From Ampelocalamus luodianensis (Eukaryota; Streptophyta; Magnoliopsida; Poales; Poaceae): 64,000 nucleotides of DNA. Position 1 is the first letter of the stretch. Each line of letters opens with the position of its first letter. Below are positions 55,310 through 64,000 of this stretch, one piece after another. The notes beneath the pieces were generated by a model. That model did not search any database. It was not told where the DNA came from and saw only the letters and a program-made list of their open reading frames with translations. The translations under genes and the position numbers were made by a program. The stretch is from positions 59,221,655 through 59,285,654 of the forward strand of contig CM070618.1 of NCBI GenBank assembly GCA_036346255.1. The letters run 5' to 3'.

Positions 55310-57839
55310 ACAAGTCATATCCTTGATCATATCGACACCCAATATTTCACCATAAGTATTTTTGTTTCAAACTGTAACAGCCCTAACTTAGGGTTTGTAT
55401 TTCAAATGTAAAATTTTGAGGAGAAATAAAAACTTTTGTTGTCTCTTCAAATCATTTGAAAGTTTCTACATTTTTCCCTAGCAATTTCCAATTTTCTAGA
55501 AGTTAATTCTTGTGATTGGAAATTGTTGTCATCAAATTATTAGCCTTCAAACTTGTGATCATCCTCTGAAATTATTTTTCCTATCATCTTGATCATCCTA
55601 TCTACCTCCCTGAATTATTTCACAAATTTTAGATTTTAGTTGCTATTTCAAATGCCCAAGTCAAACCAGTTTAGAAATCTGGTCAAACCCTTAGGCAGCA
55701 GCTTGTGAATTTTCTGTAGAACAATGCAGTGCATAAAAGTTCTGGAAAAATTACACAAGGTGGTCCTCTGTCCTATCAAGCTTCCATAAAAATTTCAAAT
55801 TTTTGGAGCCATGGAGCTATCTCTAAAAATTTCCCAAACCTTCTCTGTCTTTTAAATCGAAGTCGAAAACATTGTTTGTCGGCCCGAACCACACTTGGGC
55901 TCGAGTCCGACCGCACTAATGGACTCGGTCGCGCCAACTAATCGCACCGCGAGTCCGATCAATCGTGACCGTCAGATGGAAATCGAGCGGTCCACGTTGC
56001 TTATCTCAACGACTGTCCGAATGCATACATCAATCTCGGCCGTTCATTTTAGATCCAGCGGTCGGTGCGTCTTGATCGAGTCAAACCACCGGTTCGCACC
56101 GCTTCGTCATCGCCGACGGTGGACCCTACTGTCGAATCCGCCTCGTCTTCTCCGCACCTCACCGGAGCTCGCGACCGTTAGCGCATGGGTGCCACGTACC
56201 TCGCCAGCGCCACCTATATGCCCTCGTGTCCGTCTTTGGTGCATCGCCGGGCCTTCTTTACCTCACCGCGACCACTCATCCCTCGTTTTCCCGTTTGTAG
56301 ATCTCTCCGCGGTTTCTTGATTTGGTAGGAGAAGAACCCTGGCGGCGCCGCGTGTTAGCGCCGCCTTGATTCCGCAACCACGCCATCGTGATCTACTCTC
56401 TTCGCGCTTCCATTTTGCCCATCCGGGACCCTCGGCGTCGATGTATCGCCAGAGCACCTTCGTCGTCTCGCCTCGGTTGCGGCGACCCGCGAGCTTGCTA
56501 GTGCTCGGTGAGTTTCTAGCCCGACACTTGGTCCCTTTGGATCGCACTAATGCCCGAATCTAATGATGGCTTCATTTTCGTCTTTGGTGCATCGGTGAGG
56601 TATGCGACCCCTTCTTCCTCGAGCTCGGTTTCGCGCCGTAGCAATTCGCCGCCTCGGTCCCTCTTCATCGGTGTTATCTTGTGCTTGTTGATCCTGGTGT
56701 CAAGGCGGAGCTTAAGCACACCTTCAGAGTCTTCTAGAAACTCGCGTCCTCTCTCGCGAGCCGCGCCTTCTTCTTCTCGCCTCAGTTCGCCTTGACTCGC
56801 CGTCGGCATCCTCGAGTCCGGGTCACCGTCGGTGAGTTCGCGAGATCGTTGCGAACCGAAGGTACCACTCTCTCGCCGAAACCCAGGTTAGCTAGATCAC
56901 TGCGCGCGTCGCGCCGCCGTCCAGTCTTGCGCCGGTGAGCCGCGGTGGAGTTAGTTTAGCGTTAATCTTGTTTAGTCCGAGTCTCGACTTGTGGGCCTAT
57001 TGGCTAATCGTTTAGAGAACCTTTAATCCAGCCCGTTATTTGTTCTCTCGAGTCAACGCCATGTGGGTCCATCTTTGTCGATTAAATTTGTGTAGCTCAC
57101 GGTGCTTCGTTTTCTCTGTTTGGAAACGTATTTATCGTGAGTATATGTTAGAAGTACGCTTTGAGATGTCAAAGGCGTATTCTCGAATCGCCGACGTCAC
57201 CTTGTGGCGATGCTGTCTGAGTGGCACCTTTATTTGGGCCCATTGTCGATGTCTAGGGCTAGTTAGTGTGGGTAGAAAAAGTTAAATGCTTTAGTATTTA
57301 CGTAATGTGTTTTACTGTTGTCTTTGTTAATTCATTTAAACTTAGAAAATTAGTAACTAATTCAATTTTCTCCAAATCACTTGAAACCAGTCTTTGTTAA
57401 TTTTCATTTTAAATGTACTATTTACTAAAATTAGATTCAACCTTGTCTTTGTAGCTAAAATCTGTTATTGAATAAAATGGTGTATTATGTACTTTCCAAT
57501 TTAGAAAATTCATATCTTTCTCAATAATTGTCCAAATCTAATGAATCCAATTTTGTAAATTTTCATTTTTAGTGTACTATTTATCAGAATAGGTTTTAGA
57601 TACTGTTTTGCTCATGAAAATTTGTTAAGTAATTAACTAGTGTTTTCATGTGAATTGTTAGCTTGGAAAATTCTTAGAAAATTCATAACCACTTAAAATG
57701 AATTGTTCTCTGTTTCTAAAATTTTGTTATATCATGCTTTAGGTTCTTGTGTGAATTTTAGTATGTTTGTTTGTTGTTGTTTGTTTGAGTTTGGTCGGTG
57801 TTATTCGCTCTTATTATTTGTTATTTGTTCAATCGTTAG

Positions 57840-59136
57840 GCCGATATTTGCGGCAACCACGAGCGACCCTCGCAACAAATTGAGCAACGACAACGAATAA
57901 GCGATTTGATCATGTTAATCCCGGTATTTTAAAGTCTAATATTTTGTTTCAATTTGTATGTATGCATTGCTTAATTTGTGTTAAATTGATTAGTTAAATC
58001 AGTATTTGCATATCCTGTAGACAAAATATTGATCTCTACTACGAGCCTAGGTTATTTCTTTGTGATTAGAGATGTTGGATGATCTCTTGTCACTTAGTAG
58101 ATCCGGGTCAACTTGCTTAGACTTGCTTAGCTATCGGTGAGGCTGGCGGTTATCGACTCTAGTCGGTAACCACGATCACCTAAAATCTACTATAACTTTA
58201 TGTTTTAGCATTTTCTTTATGTTTAATTGCAAAACTAAAAATGAAAACAAAAATGATTTAGACTTGGGCTGTGGTATATTGGTGTGATCTATTGGGTGTG
58301 GCTGGAATGGTGCAGTCAACAAGGACCGAACATCTTGTTACATTGACCAAGCATTTTGCGTGCTAACCACACTAGAGTATATGGGACCTCTCTTGACCTA
58401 GTACTTTGGCGTGTATTGGCTCGGATCGCGGGAGGTCGCGGGAGGATGGAGGTGGGAGCATGGTAGTTGTCAGAAAGCTTTATCTGAGTGGGTAGTTGTC
58501 TTTTGGCTTTACCATGTAGCGTATGGATTTCTATCCATCGAGCGGCTCGTAGTTAATACACAATATTGGAAAAAGTCTCGTAGGACTTAGGCTGTGTCTG
58601 GCATACCTTGGTAGTGTGCTTGGCTTAAAGGCGATGCGAGTGTGGGTACATTGGTACACCTCTGTAGGGTTTAAAACTATTCGAATAGCCTCGTCCTAGG
58701 TTATGGACACGCTTGGTAAGGTCTTCCAAGAGTTAGACTACAACATGTAAATTAAAACTTGATGGGTGAGTGCGAATGGGGGATTAGTGCTATTGTTGTG
58801 GTGACTATTGGGGTAGTCACCTCTAGGTTGTTTATCTTTCTCTTTTGTTAGTATTACCTTTCTTGTATTTCAACATTAAAAATGAATTGCAAACTTGCCT
58901 TCAAAACCGTATTATATTATTGCAAATGAAAATTGGCTTTATGCAAATGAAACATATGGCCTCCACCAAATAAGCTGCATGTAGCTTATGAGCAGTGCGC
59001 TAGTTCACACGTCGGTCTTGCGGGTACAAAGACAATCTTTGTACTCGGTGCTTTGCTTATGTTTTTGTTGCGAGAGGAAGAAGGTGAGCCCCAAGGGCCT
59101 CACTACGTGAGTGTGTTGCCGTTCGTGGGCGACTAG
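57840..59136 (+). CDS. Split mini-ORF in the G3 LTR, micro-exon damaged
   Basis: The micro-exon at 57840-57901 follows TTGTTCAATCGTTAG, but its frame and donor (AATAAGCGATTTG instead of AAGGCAAGT) are damaged, probably by small deletions. The last exon 59075-59136 follows TTTTTGTTGCGAG and reads EEEGEPQGPHYVSVLPFVGD then TAG at 59134-59136, intact. It aligns with the last exon of LTR A in both length and EEEG-D/E-PQG start. Confidence 0.35.
58640..58710 (+). promoter_or_regulatory. Conserved palindrome block in the G3 LTR
   Basis: GTGGGTACATTGGTACAC, CTCTGTAGGG (first palindrome decayed), TTTAAAA, CTATTCGAATAG at 58677-58688 and CCTCGTCCTAGGTTATGGACACGC. It is closest to the block of LTR A. 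Confidence 0.6.
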
Positions 59137-59475
59137 ACTTGGCGGTCGGTCGGATGCCTTGTGGGTTGGAGGCACGATTGGCTTTGTTTATAGCCATCTT
59201 ATGGCACTTTGCTTCATTGTCGTTCTTGTTTATTTGTGTATTTCGTGGCACATCGGCCTTTATGCGTAATAACTCTACTATTTGTTTATCTTCCGTTTGG
59301 TAGTGTAGTGTTTGGACTCTATGTTTGGAATGGTGTTGATGTCTAATTTTGTGCAGAGGTGTGTATCTTGCTTTGCAGGAAGTATACATATCTAGAGATC
59401 GATTATTTGATTTGTGATGTTAGGACCGGTGGTTGGTTAAGCATTACAAGCCAAATAAATTGGGTCCTCACAAAG

Positions 59476-59487
59476 TTGGTATCGAGC
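59476..59487 (+). promoter_or_regulatory. G3 primer-binding site
   Basis: TTGGTATCGAGC, three bases behind the LTR end and identical to the site in G2. It resembles the initiator Met tRNA site. Confidence 0.75.
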
Positions 59488-59909
59488 CATTCGACCGTAG
59501 TAACCCAAGCTTAGTCGTCTTTAGGATATTTTGAAAAGCTTAATTTCAAAATATAAAAAGGGTTTATGAAAACCTAGACAGATTCTCAGATTTTACTCCT
59601 TACCTATCTTAGCCTTCTAACCTCATCATACTCTAATTTGAGTTTAAAACTTGGTTTCTCTCTTTCCTTTCAAAAGATAGTTACTACTAGGTAGAATCGA
59701 GTCTTTGGGAGAACCATAGAAATTAGTCTAATTAAAAGTTGTGGGGGTGTAAGGGTAAGATATGTATGAGTTTGCTAAGTGTCGATTTTTGTCAATTGGT
59801 TTTGTAACTTACAAGTCTTGTGTTTATTTTGTCTTTGTTAGTAAGTTATTTGCGGTGGGTTGTCGACTTTGTGTTTTCATTTGTTGTTAACTTGTCTTAG
59901 TGAAGCAGG

Positions 59910-60955
59910 ATGGCGGGAGAACACGTGGCGATCAGCAGATGGTCATGATGAGGAGCTTCCCCTCCTCAGACCATGGTGAGGTGCTCGCTCGGATCGAGCA
60001 AAACGCATGGACGGTGGCGCATCTTGGAGGTTATTGCTAGGAATACCTCCACTCCTGCCGATGGTGGCGGCCACCGACTCGCGGGGACTTGCGAGTTCCT
60101 CCGTCTGCGACGCCGACTTTCTCCGCTCGAGGATCCTCTCGATGCGGATGATTGGCTGCGCATGGTTGGCGAAAGCTCAACATAGCTCGATGCGGCGCGA
60201 GGATAAGGCACTCTTCGCGTCCCACGGCTTGAGGCGCGGCCTCTCATGGTGGGAGAACTATCTCGCCATGCGGCCGCGCGGGCCATGTGGTCGCGTGGGA
60301 GGAGTTGAGATCGACTTTTAGTCGGGCCCACATCACGATGGCACGATGAAGGCGAAGAAGAAGGAGTTCCTCGCGCTCAAGCAAGAGCGCAAATGCGTGA
60401 CGGAGTACATGCGAGTTCAATCATTTGGCTCGTTATGCTCCGGGGAGGTGGCCTCGGATGAGGCTAAGCGGAGAAGTTTATGGATGGCTTGTCGAGGAGC
60501 TGCGGGACAAGCTATCTGTTATGGACTTCTCGACTTCGGGCCTTGGTTGATAAGACCATTGTTCTTGAGCACAAGGCAAAGCGTTGGTGAGTCCATAGCG
60601 CAAATGGGAGCGCATCGGTCTACTCACACCGGCCTCACTCGTCCTCGGTGAGGCGGCACGATGGCCGCTCTTTTGCTCCACCGCGCCGAGGCCATCTGCA
60701 CCAGCTCCTCGTCCACCGCGGGCGTGTTTCGACCACGTGCGCTGCGATCGGCAGCAGAGCGGCCTCGCAATCCGGCGGCGAGGTTACTTGTTTTGCCGCC
60801 ACAACAAGGGCCACTCGCCAACGCTTGCCCTCGAGTGTTGCGATCGCCCCTCGTCCTAATGGAGGGCGCGGGCGGTGGTCATCCACGACGGAAGATGATC
60901 CGAAGCCCGAGTGCGGCGTGGTCGAGTCAACCACCTTCGGTGAGGAGGCTCGGGG
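59910..60955 (+). pseudogene. G3 gag, frameshifted
   Basis: A start MAGEHVAISRW at 59910 leads into a broken reading. The gag core is visible at 60340-60600: MKAKKKEFLALKQERKCVTE then YMRVQS, followed by DEAKRR and later LEHKAK-like sequence in another frame. A decayed CCHC knuckle, CRHNKGHSPTLAL in one frame, lies near 60790-60830. Pro/Ala-rich linker follows. The stretch 59490-59905 between primer site and gag is AT-rich leader without features. Confidence 0.7.
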
Positions 60956-61330
60956 CGCGGATGTCGTGATGGGTACACTTCTTGTTAATTCGTCCTGCTG
61001 CGGTATTATTTGATTACGGAGCATCGCATTCTTTTATTTCAAGATCATTTCTGCTGCTAGTGGTCTTCTTTGTGTTCCTTTGGGAATTCCTTTGCTCATC
61101 AGCTCTCGGTCGGAAATGAGGCATTCTCTGATGTCGTGATGTTCCTATCATAGTCAAAGGAGTGGGGTTTTGACAAACCTTATTACGCTTTCGATTCGTG
61201 AGTGCGGATGTGATTCTTGGCATGGATTGGTTGTCCCAACACTTGGGCAAATCGATTGTGCGGAAAGATTGTCTATCTCACGACCCTTGAGTGACGGTCG
61301 GATTTTCGCGCGCCGGGGCCACATCTATGT
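60956..61330 (+). pseudogene. G3 protease region
   Basis: LFDYGASHSFISR near 61003-61045 corresponds to the retropepsin loop (D-S/T-G-A-S in active copies; here Tyr precedes Gly). DVILGMDWLSQHLG is at about 61205-61250. Both are in the usual order and spacing, with frame changes between them. Confidence 0.75.
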
Positions 61331-62130
61331 GCATTAGAAGCGAAGCGACCTTGCAAATCGGGATGTTCCCATAGTATCGACTTTGAGGATGTCTTTCACG
61401 AAGACTTGCCGGGATGCCTCGGTTCGAGACCTTGAGTTTGTCATTGAGTTCTTTGTCGTCGCCCTATCTCGAAGGCGCCGTGTCGGATGCCTCCCAATGA
61501 GCTAGAAGAATTGAAGAAGCGACTTGGTGAGCTCCAAGCAAAGGGTTTCATCCGTCCCAGTTCATCTCCTTGGGGTTGTCGGTGATCTTTGTGAAGAAGA
61601 AGGACAAGACTTTGCGCATGTGTGTTGATTACCGTCCTCTCAATGAGGTGGCGGTGAAGAACAAATATCCTTTGCCCGCATTGATGATCTATTTGATCGG
61701 TTGGCTGGAGCCAGTGTTCTCCAAAATTGATTTGAGAATGGGATATCATCAGTCGGGATCGGATCGGAGGATATTCGAAGGCGGCTTTCACTACTCGTTA
61801 TAGTGCATGCGAGTACACCGTCATGTCTTCGGTTTAACCAATGCTCGACCTTGTTCATGAACCTTATGAATTCGGTATTCATGGAGTATTTGGATAAATT
61901 TGTGGTGGTCTTTATTGATGATATTCTTATCTATTCCAAGGCCAAGCGAGCATCTTGAGCATCGAAGATTGTTTTGGGCAAATTGCGGGAGCACCAGTGT
62001 ATCATGAAGTTCGACAAATGTGAGTTACGGTTGAAGGAAGTGGCATTTTGGGCCATGTTCTTTCAGTGGAGGCATAGTTGTGGATCCCAGCAAGGTCGGT
62101 GATGTTCTATCTTAGGGTCGGCCCAAGTCG
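61331..62130 (+). pseudogene. G3 reverse transcriptase
   Basis: Blocks: ELEELKKRLGELQAKGFIRP near 61500-61560, VIFVKKKDKTLRMCVDYRPL at 61578-61640, NEVAVKNKYPLPA, FSKIDLRMGYHQ at 61720-61755, and the active site KFVVVFIDDILIYSKAK near 61895-61945. The catalytic Asp are kept. Three or more frame changes separate the blocks. Confidence 0.85.
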
Positions 62131-62680
62131 ATCAGCGATGTGCGGAGTTTTCTTGGTTTAGCGGGCTACTACGCGCTTTATCGAGAACTTCTCCAAGATC
62201 GCAAAGCCAATGTTGAATTGCTCAAGAAGGACAAGAAGTTTGTGTGGGCCTCTGCTTGTGATGAGAGCTTTGGGAGCTCAGCGGCGATTGACTTGATTGA
62301 TTCTCACTCTTCTGATATCCACAAGAGCTTGATATTTATTGCGATGCCTCCGTCGAGGACTTGGATGTGTTCTTATGCGGGGAAGGCAAGGCGGTTGCCT
62401 ATGCATCTAGTAGATTGAGACCTCATGAGCTCAACTATCCACCCATGATTTGGAGCTTCTTCTTTGTGGTTCATGCACTCAAGATTTGGCGGCATTATTT
62501 GATCGGAAACCATTGTGAGGTGTATTCCGATCACAAGAGTTTGAAATACTTGTTCACTCGGCGGATCTGAACCTCGAGCGAGAGAGATGGTTGGAATTGA
62601 TCAAAGATTATGACATGGGTATTGATATCATCTGCAAAGCCAATGTGGTTCTTTGATGCACTTAGCGAAAAGTGTATTGC
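62131..62680 (+). pseudogene. G3 RT connection and RNase H
   Basis: SDVRSFLGLAGYY near 62133-62175 is the connection. RNase H follows with IYCDAS-like sequence near 62335, AYASSRLRPHELNYP at 62398-62443, FFVVHALKIWRHYLIGNHCE and VYSDHKSLKYLFTRRI at 62520-62568. The Glu of the second catalytic block (DLELAAVV in relatives) reads IWSFFFVV here because of substitutions or frame noise. Confidence 0.8.
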
Positions 62681-62849
62681 AATACTTTGATGATCCAGAG
62701 CGACAACTTTGCACTTCTTGCGAGTTTTAGCGTCTCAACAGGGTTTGGTTGAGTATGGTTCCCTTCTTTGCCTTGGTTGTGCAACCAACCTTGGTGGATC
62801 AAATCAAGGCGGCACAACAATCGAGATGTTGGTGTGGGTAAAATCAGCG

Positions 62850-64000
62850 AACATCAAGAATGGATCGCCAAATGTTTCTGAAGATGAGCATGGTGTTGTA
62901 TGGTTTGGGCGGCGTCTTGTGGTCCCAAAGGTCCCGAGTTGCGGGATTTGATTCTTCAGAGGCCCATGATTCTCCTTTGTCCATCCATCCGGGGCCACCA
63001 AAATGTACCAAGATCTGCGTCGAGAGGTTACGGTGGACTCGCATGAAGCGAGATTGCGGGTTCGTTGCGGATGTGACATATGTTGTCGTGTCAAGGCGAG
63101 CATCGGCGTCAGCGAGTCTTCTTGACCTTTGCCTATACTAGAGTGGAAGTGGGATTCAGCAGGCATGGATTTCATCAACTGGTGCCCGTCATCTTTGGAA
63201 ATAGATGCCATTTGGGTTGTCATTGATCGCTAACTAAAGTGGCGCATTTTCTTCGGTCAGTAGTCTCTCAATGTGGAACCTCTGGCAGAGCTATATGTAT
63301 CAAGCATTGTGAGCTTGCATGGTGTACCCAAACCGATTGTGTCGAATCGTGGTTCTCTGTTCACCTCTCGGTTTGGCATAGTCTGCAGAGGCCATGTGAA
63401 CTCGTCTTTCTTTCGCCCGGCCTATCATCCTCGGGCCGATGGTCAAGCGGGCGCGTCAATCAGTGCTTGAAGATATGCTCCGTGCTTGTGTTCTTTCCTA
63501 TGGGAAGAATTGGGAGAAGTGCCTACCACTTGCGAGTTCTCTTATAACAACGACTTCGAGCTAGTCTCGGTATGGCACCATTTGAGGCTTTGTATGGGCG
63601 TCGAACACCGTTGAAGCCCAGTGGCGGGAAAAGCGGTTCTTTAGCGGATTCGATTAATGAGGCGAAAGCCAAGTGCGATTGATTCGTGAGCACTTGCGCG
63701 TAGCTCAGTCGAGCGAAAGAGCTATGCGGATCGTCGTCGTCGTGGTGAGTTTCGGCCCAATGACTTTGTGTATCTCAAAGTCTCACCTTTGAAGGACATC
63801 GTCGTTTGGTGTCAAGGGCAAGTTGGTGCTCCTCGGTATGTCGGGCCTTATCGCGTCATCAAGAAAGTGGGGCTGTTGCATACAAGTTAGAGTTGCCGGC
63901 TACACTTGAAGGGTGCATGATGTTTTCCATGTGTCGCGATTGAAGAAGTGCCTCCGTGTTCGGTTGAGAAACACCATTGGAAAATATCGATGTGCAGAAG
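62850..64000 (+). pseudogene. G3 integrase, running off the window
   Basis: Zinc-binding remnants lie near 62935-63100 (VPELRDLILQ-like, then HPGATKMYQDLR-like and CCRVKAEHRRQR-like sequence). The core lies near 63165-63460, with MEPLAELYVSSIVSLHGVPK, PIVSNRGSLFTSRF (Asn at the second Asp position) and AYHPRADGQ. The C-terminal part has FEALYGRRTPL near 63580 and VFHVSRLKKCLRV near 63925-63960. The chromodomain and 3' LTR lie beyond 64000. In this copy the catalytic Asp to Asn change would inactivate the enzyme, if real. Confidence 0.8.

Larger units (their letters stand above)
53723..55372 (+). repeat. LTR D, left part only, interrupted by G3
   Basis: It starts TGTAACACCTTGGTTTTT and runs to the G3 insertion at 55373. 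It is very CT-rich and contains two short tandem arrays (54097-54190 and 54461-54690), a TATA-like CTTATAGG near 55015 and the micro-exon at 55247-55309. The second intron is cut by G3. The remainder should lie beyond the window. Confidence 0.7.
55373..59472 (+). repeat. 5' LTR of chromovirus G3 (4100 bp)
   Basis: It starts TGTAACAGCCCTAACTTAGG and ends GGGTCCTCACA, directly followed by the primer-binding site. Inside are a GC-rich leader (about 55900-56935), a donor-like GTGAGC at 56935, a damaged micro-exon (57840-57901), the palindrome block (58640-58710) and a last exon (59075-59136). The preceding 5 bases CAAAC (55368-55372) should reappear after the 3' LTR beyond the window. Confidence 0.85.

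Overview
This window looks like gene-poor, heterochromatic DNA from a grass (Poaceae). Three things point there: long Ty3/gypsy LTRs with GC-rich leaders, a hAT element carrying a piece of a rice-like calmodulin-like (CML) gene, and a Micron-type MITE sitting in a (TA)n tract. I cannot name the species. I see no intact host gene. Nearly everything is transposable elements nested in one another, and several insertions are dated relative to each other by target-site duplications (TSDs).

Left block (1 to about 14365, minus strand): a decayed Ty3/gypsy chromovirus (G1) with partial 3' LTR, chromodomain, integrase, RNase H, RT, protease, gag remnant, an extra leader ORF, an initiator-Met-type primer-binding site and a 5' LTR remnant. 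It is split by two solo LTRs: A (1489-6550, TSD TCCAC) and E (6981-10016, no TSD found). Middle block (about 14366 to 36020): a plus-strand Tat-lineage gypsy element (T) with RT, two RNase H domains, integrase, a 3' spacer with a three-copy repeat, the antisense ORF (aORF, Transposase_28-like) and a 3' LTR. Its aORF is split by solo LTR F (18781-31633, TSD GAAAC). F is in turn split by a full-length chromovirus, G2 (21578-31217, TSD GCTTT).

Accessory block (36020-51800): low-copy DNA with MITEs (39536-39727, 39858-40116, 43277-43367), three hAT-type elements with 8-bp TSDs (41485-42742 carrying CML fragments; 44223-45055; 45521-46557), a Micron-like MITE between two (TA)n tracts, and a broken FAR1/MULE transposase gene (47812-50820, minus) embedded in DNA dense in an AGTAAA motif. 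Right block (51801-64000): three nested gypsy insertions, LTR C (minus) interrupted by LTR D (plus), interrupted by chromovirus G3 (5' LTR 55373-59472, then gag-pol running off the window).

The most interesting signal is shared by the long LTRs. Five of them (A, C, D, E, F), and G3 in part, contain what looks like the same split mini-gene. A 63-78 nt micro-exon follows a pyrimidine-rich AG acceptor and usually ends in AAG|GCAAGT, a GC-type donor. An intron of about 1.2 kb follows, then a short last exon joined in the same phase and rich in Glu/Asp, ending at a stop codon. The amino acids differ strongly between LTRs while exon length, phase and acidity are kept. The same introns carry a conserved block with two palindromes (CTCTGCAGAG and CTATTCGAATAG). 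I do not know a description of this gene. It is my main candidate for an undescribed feature.
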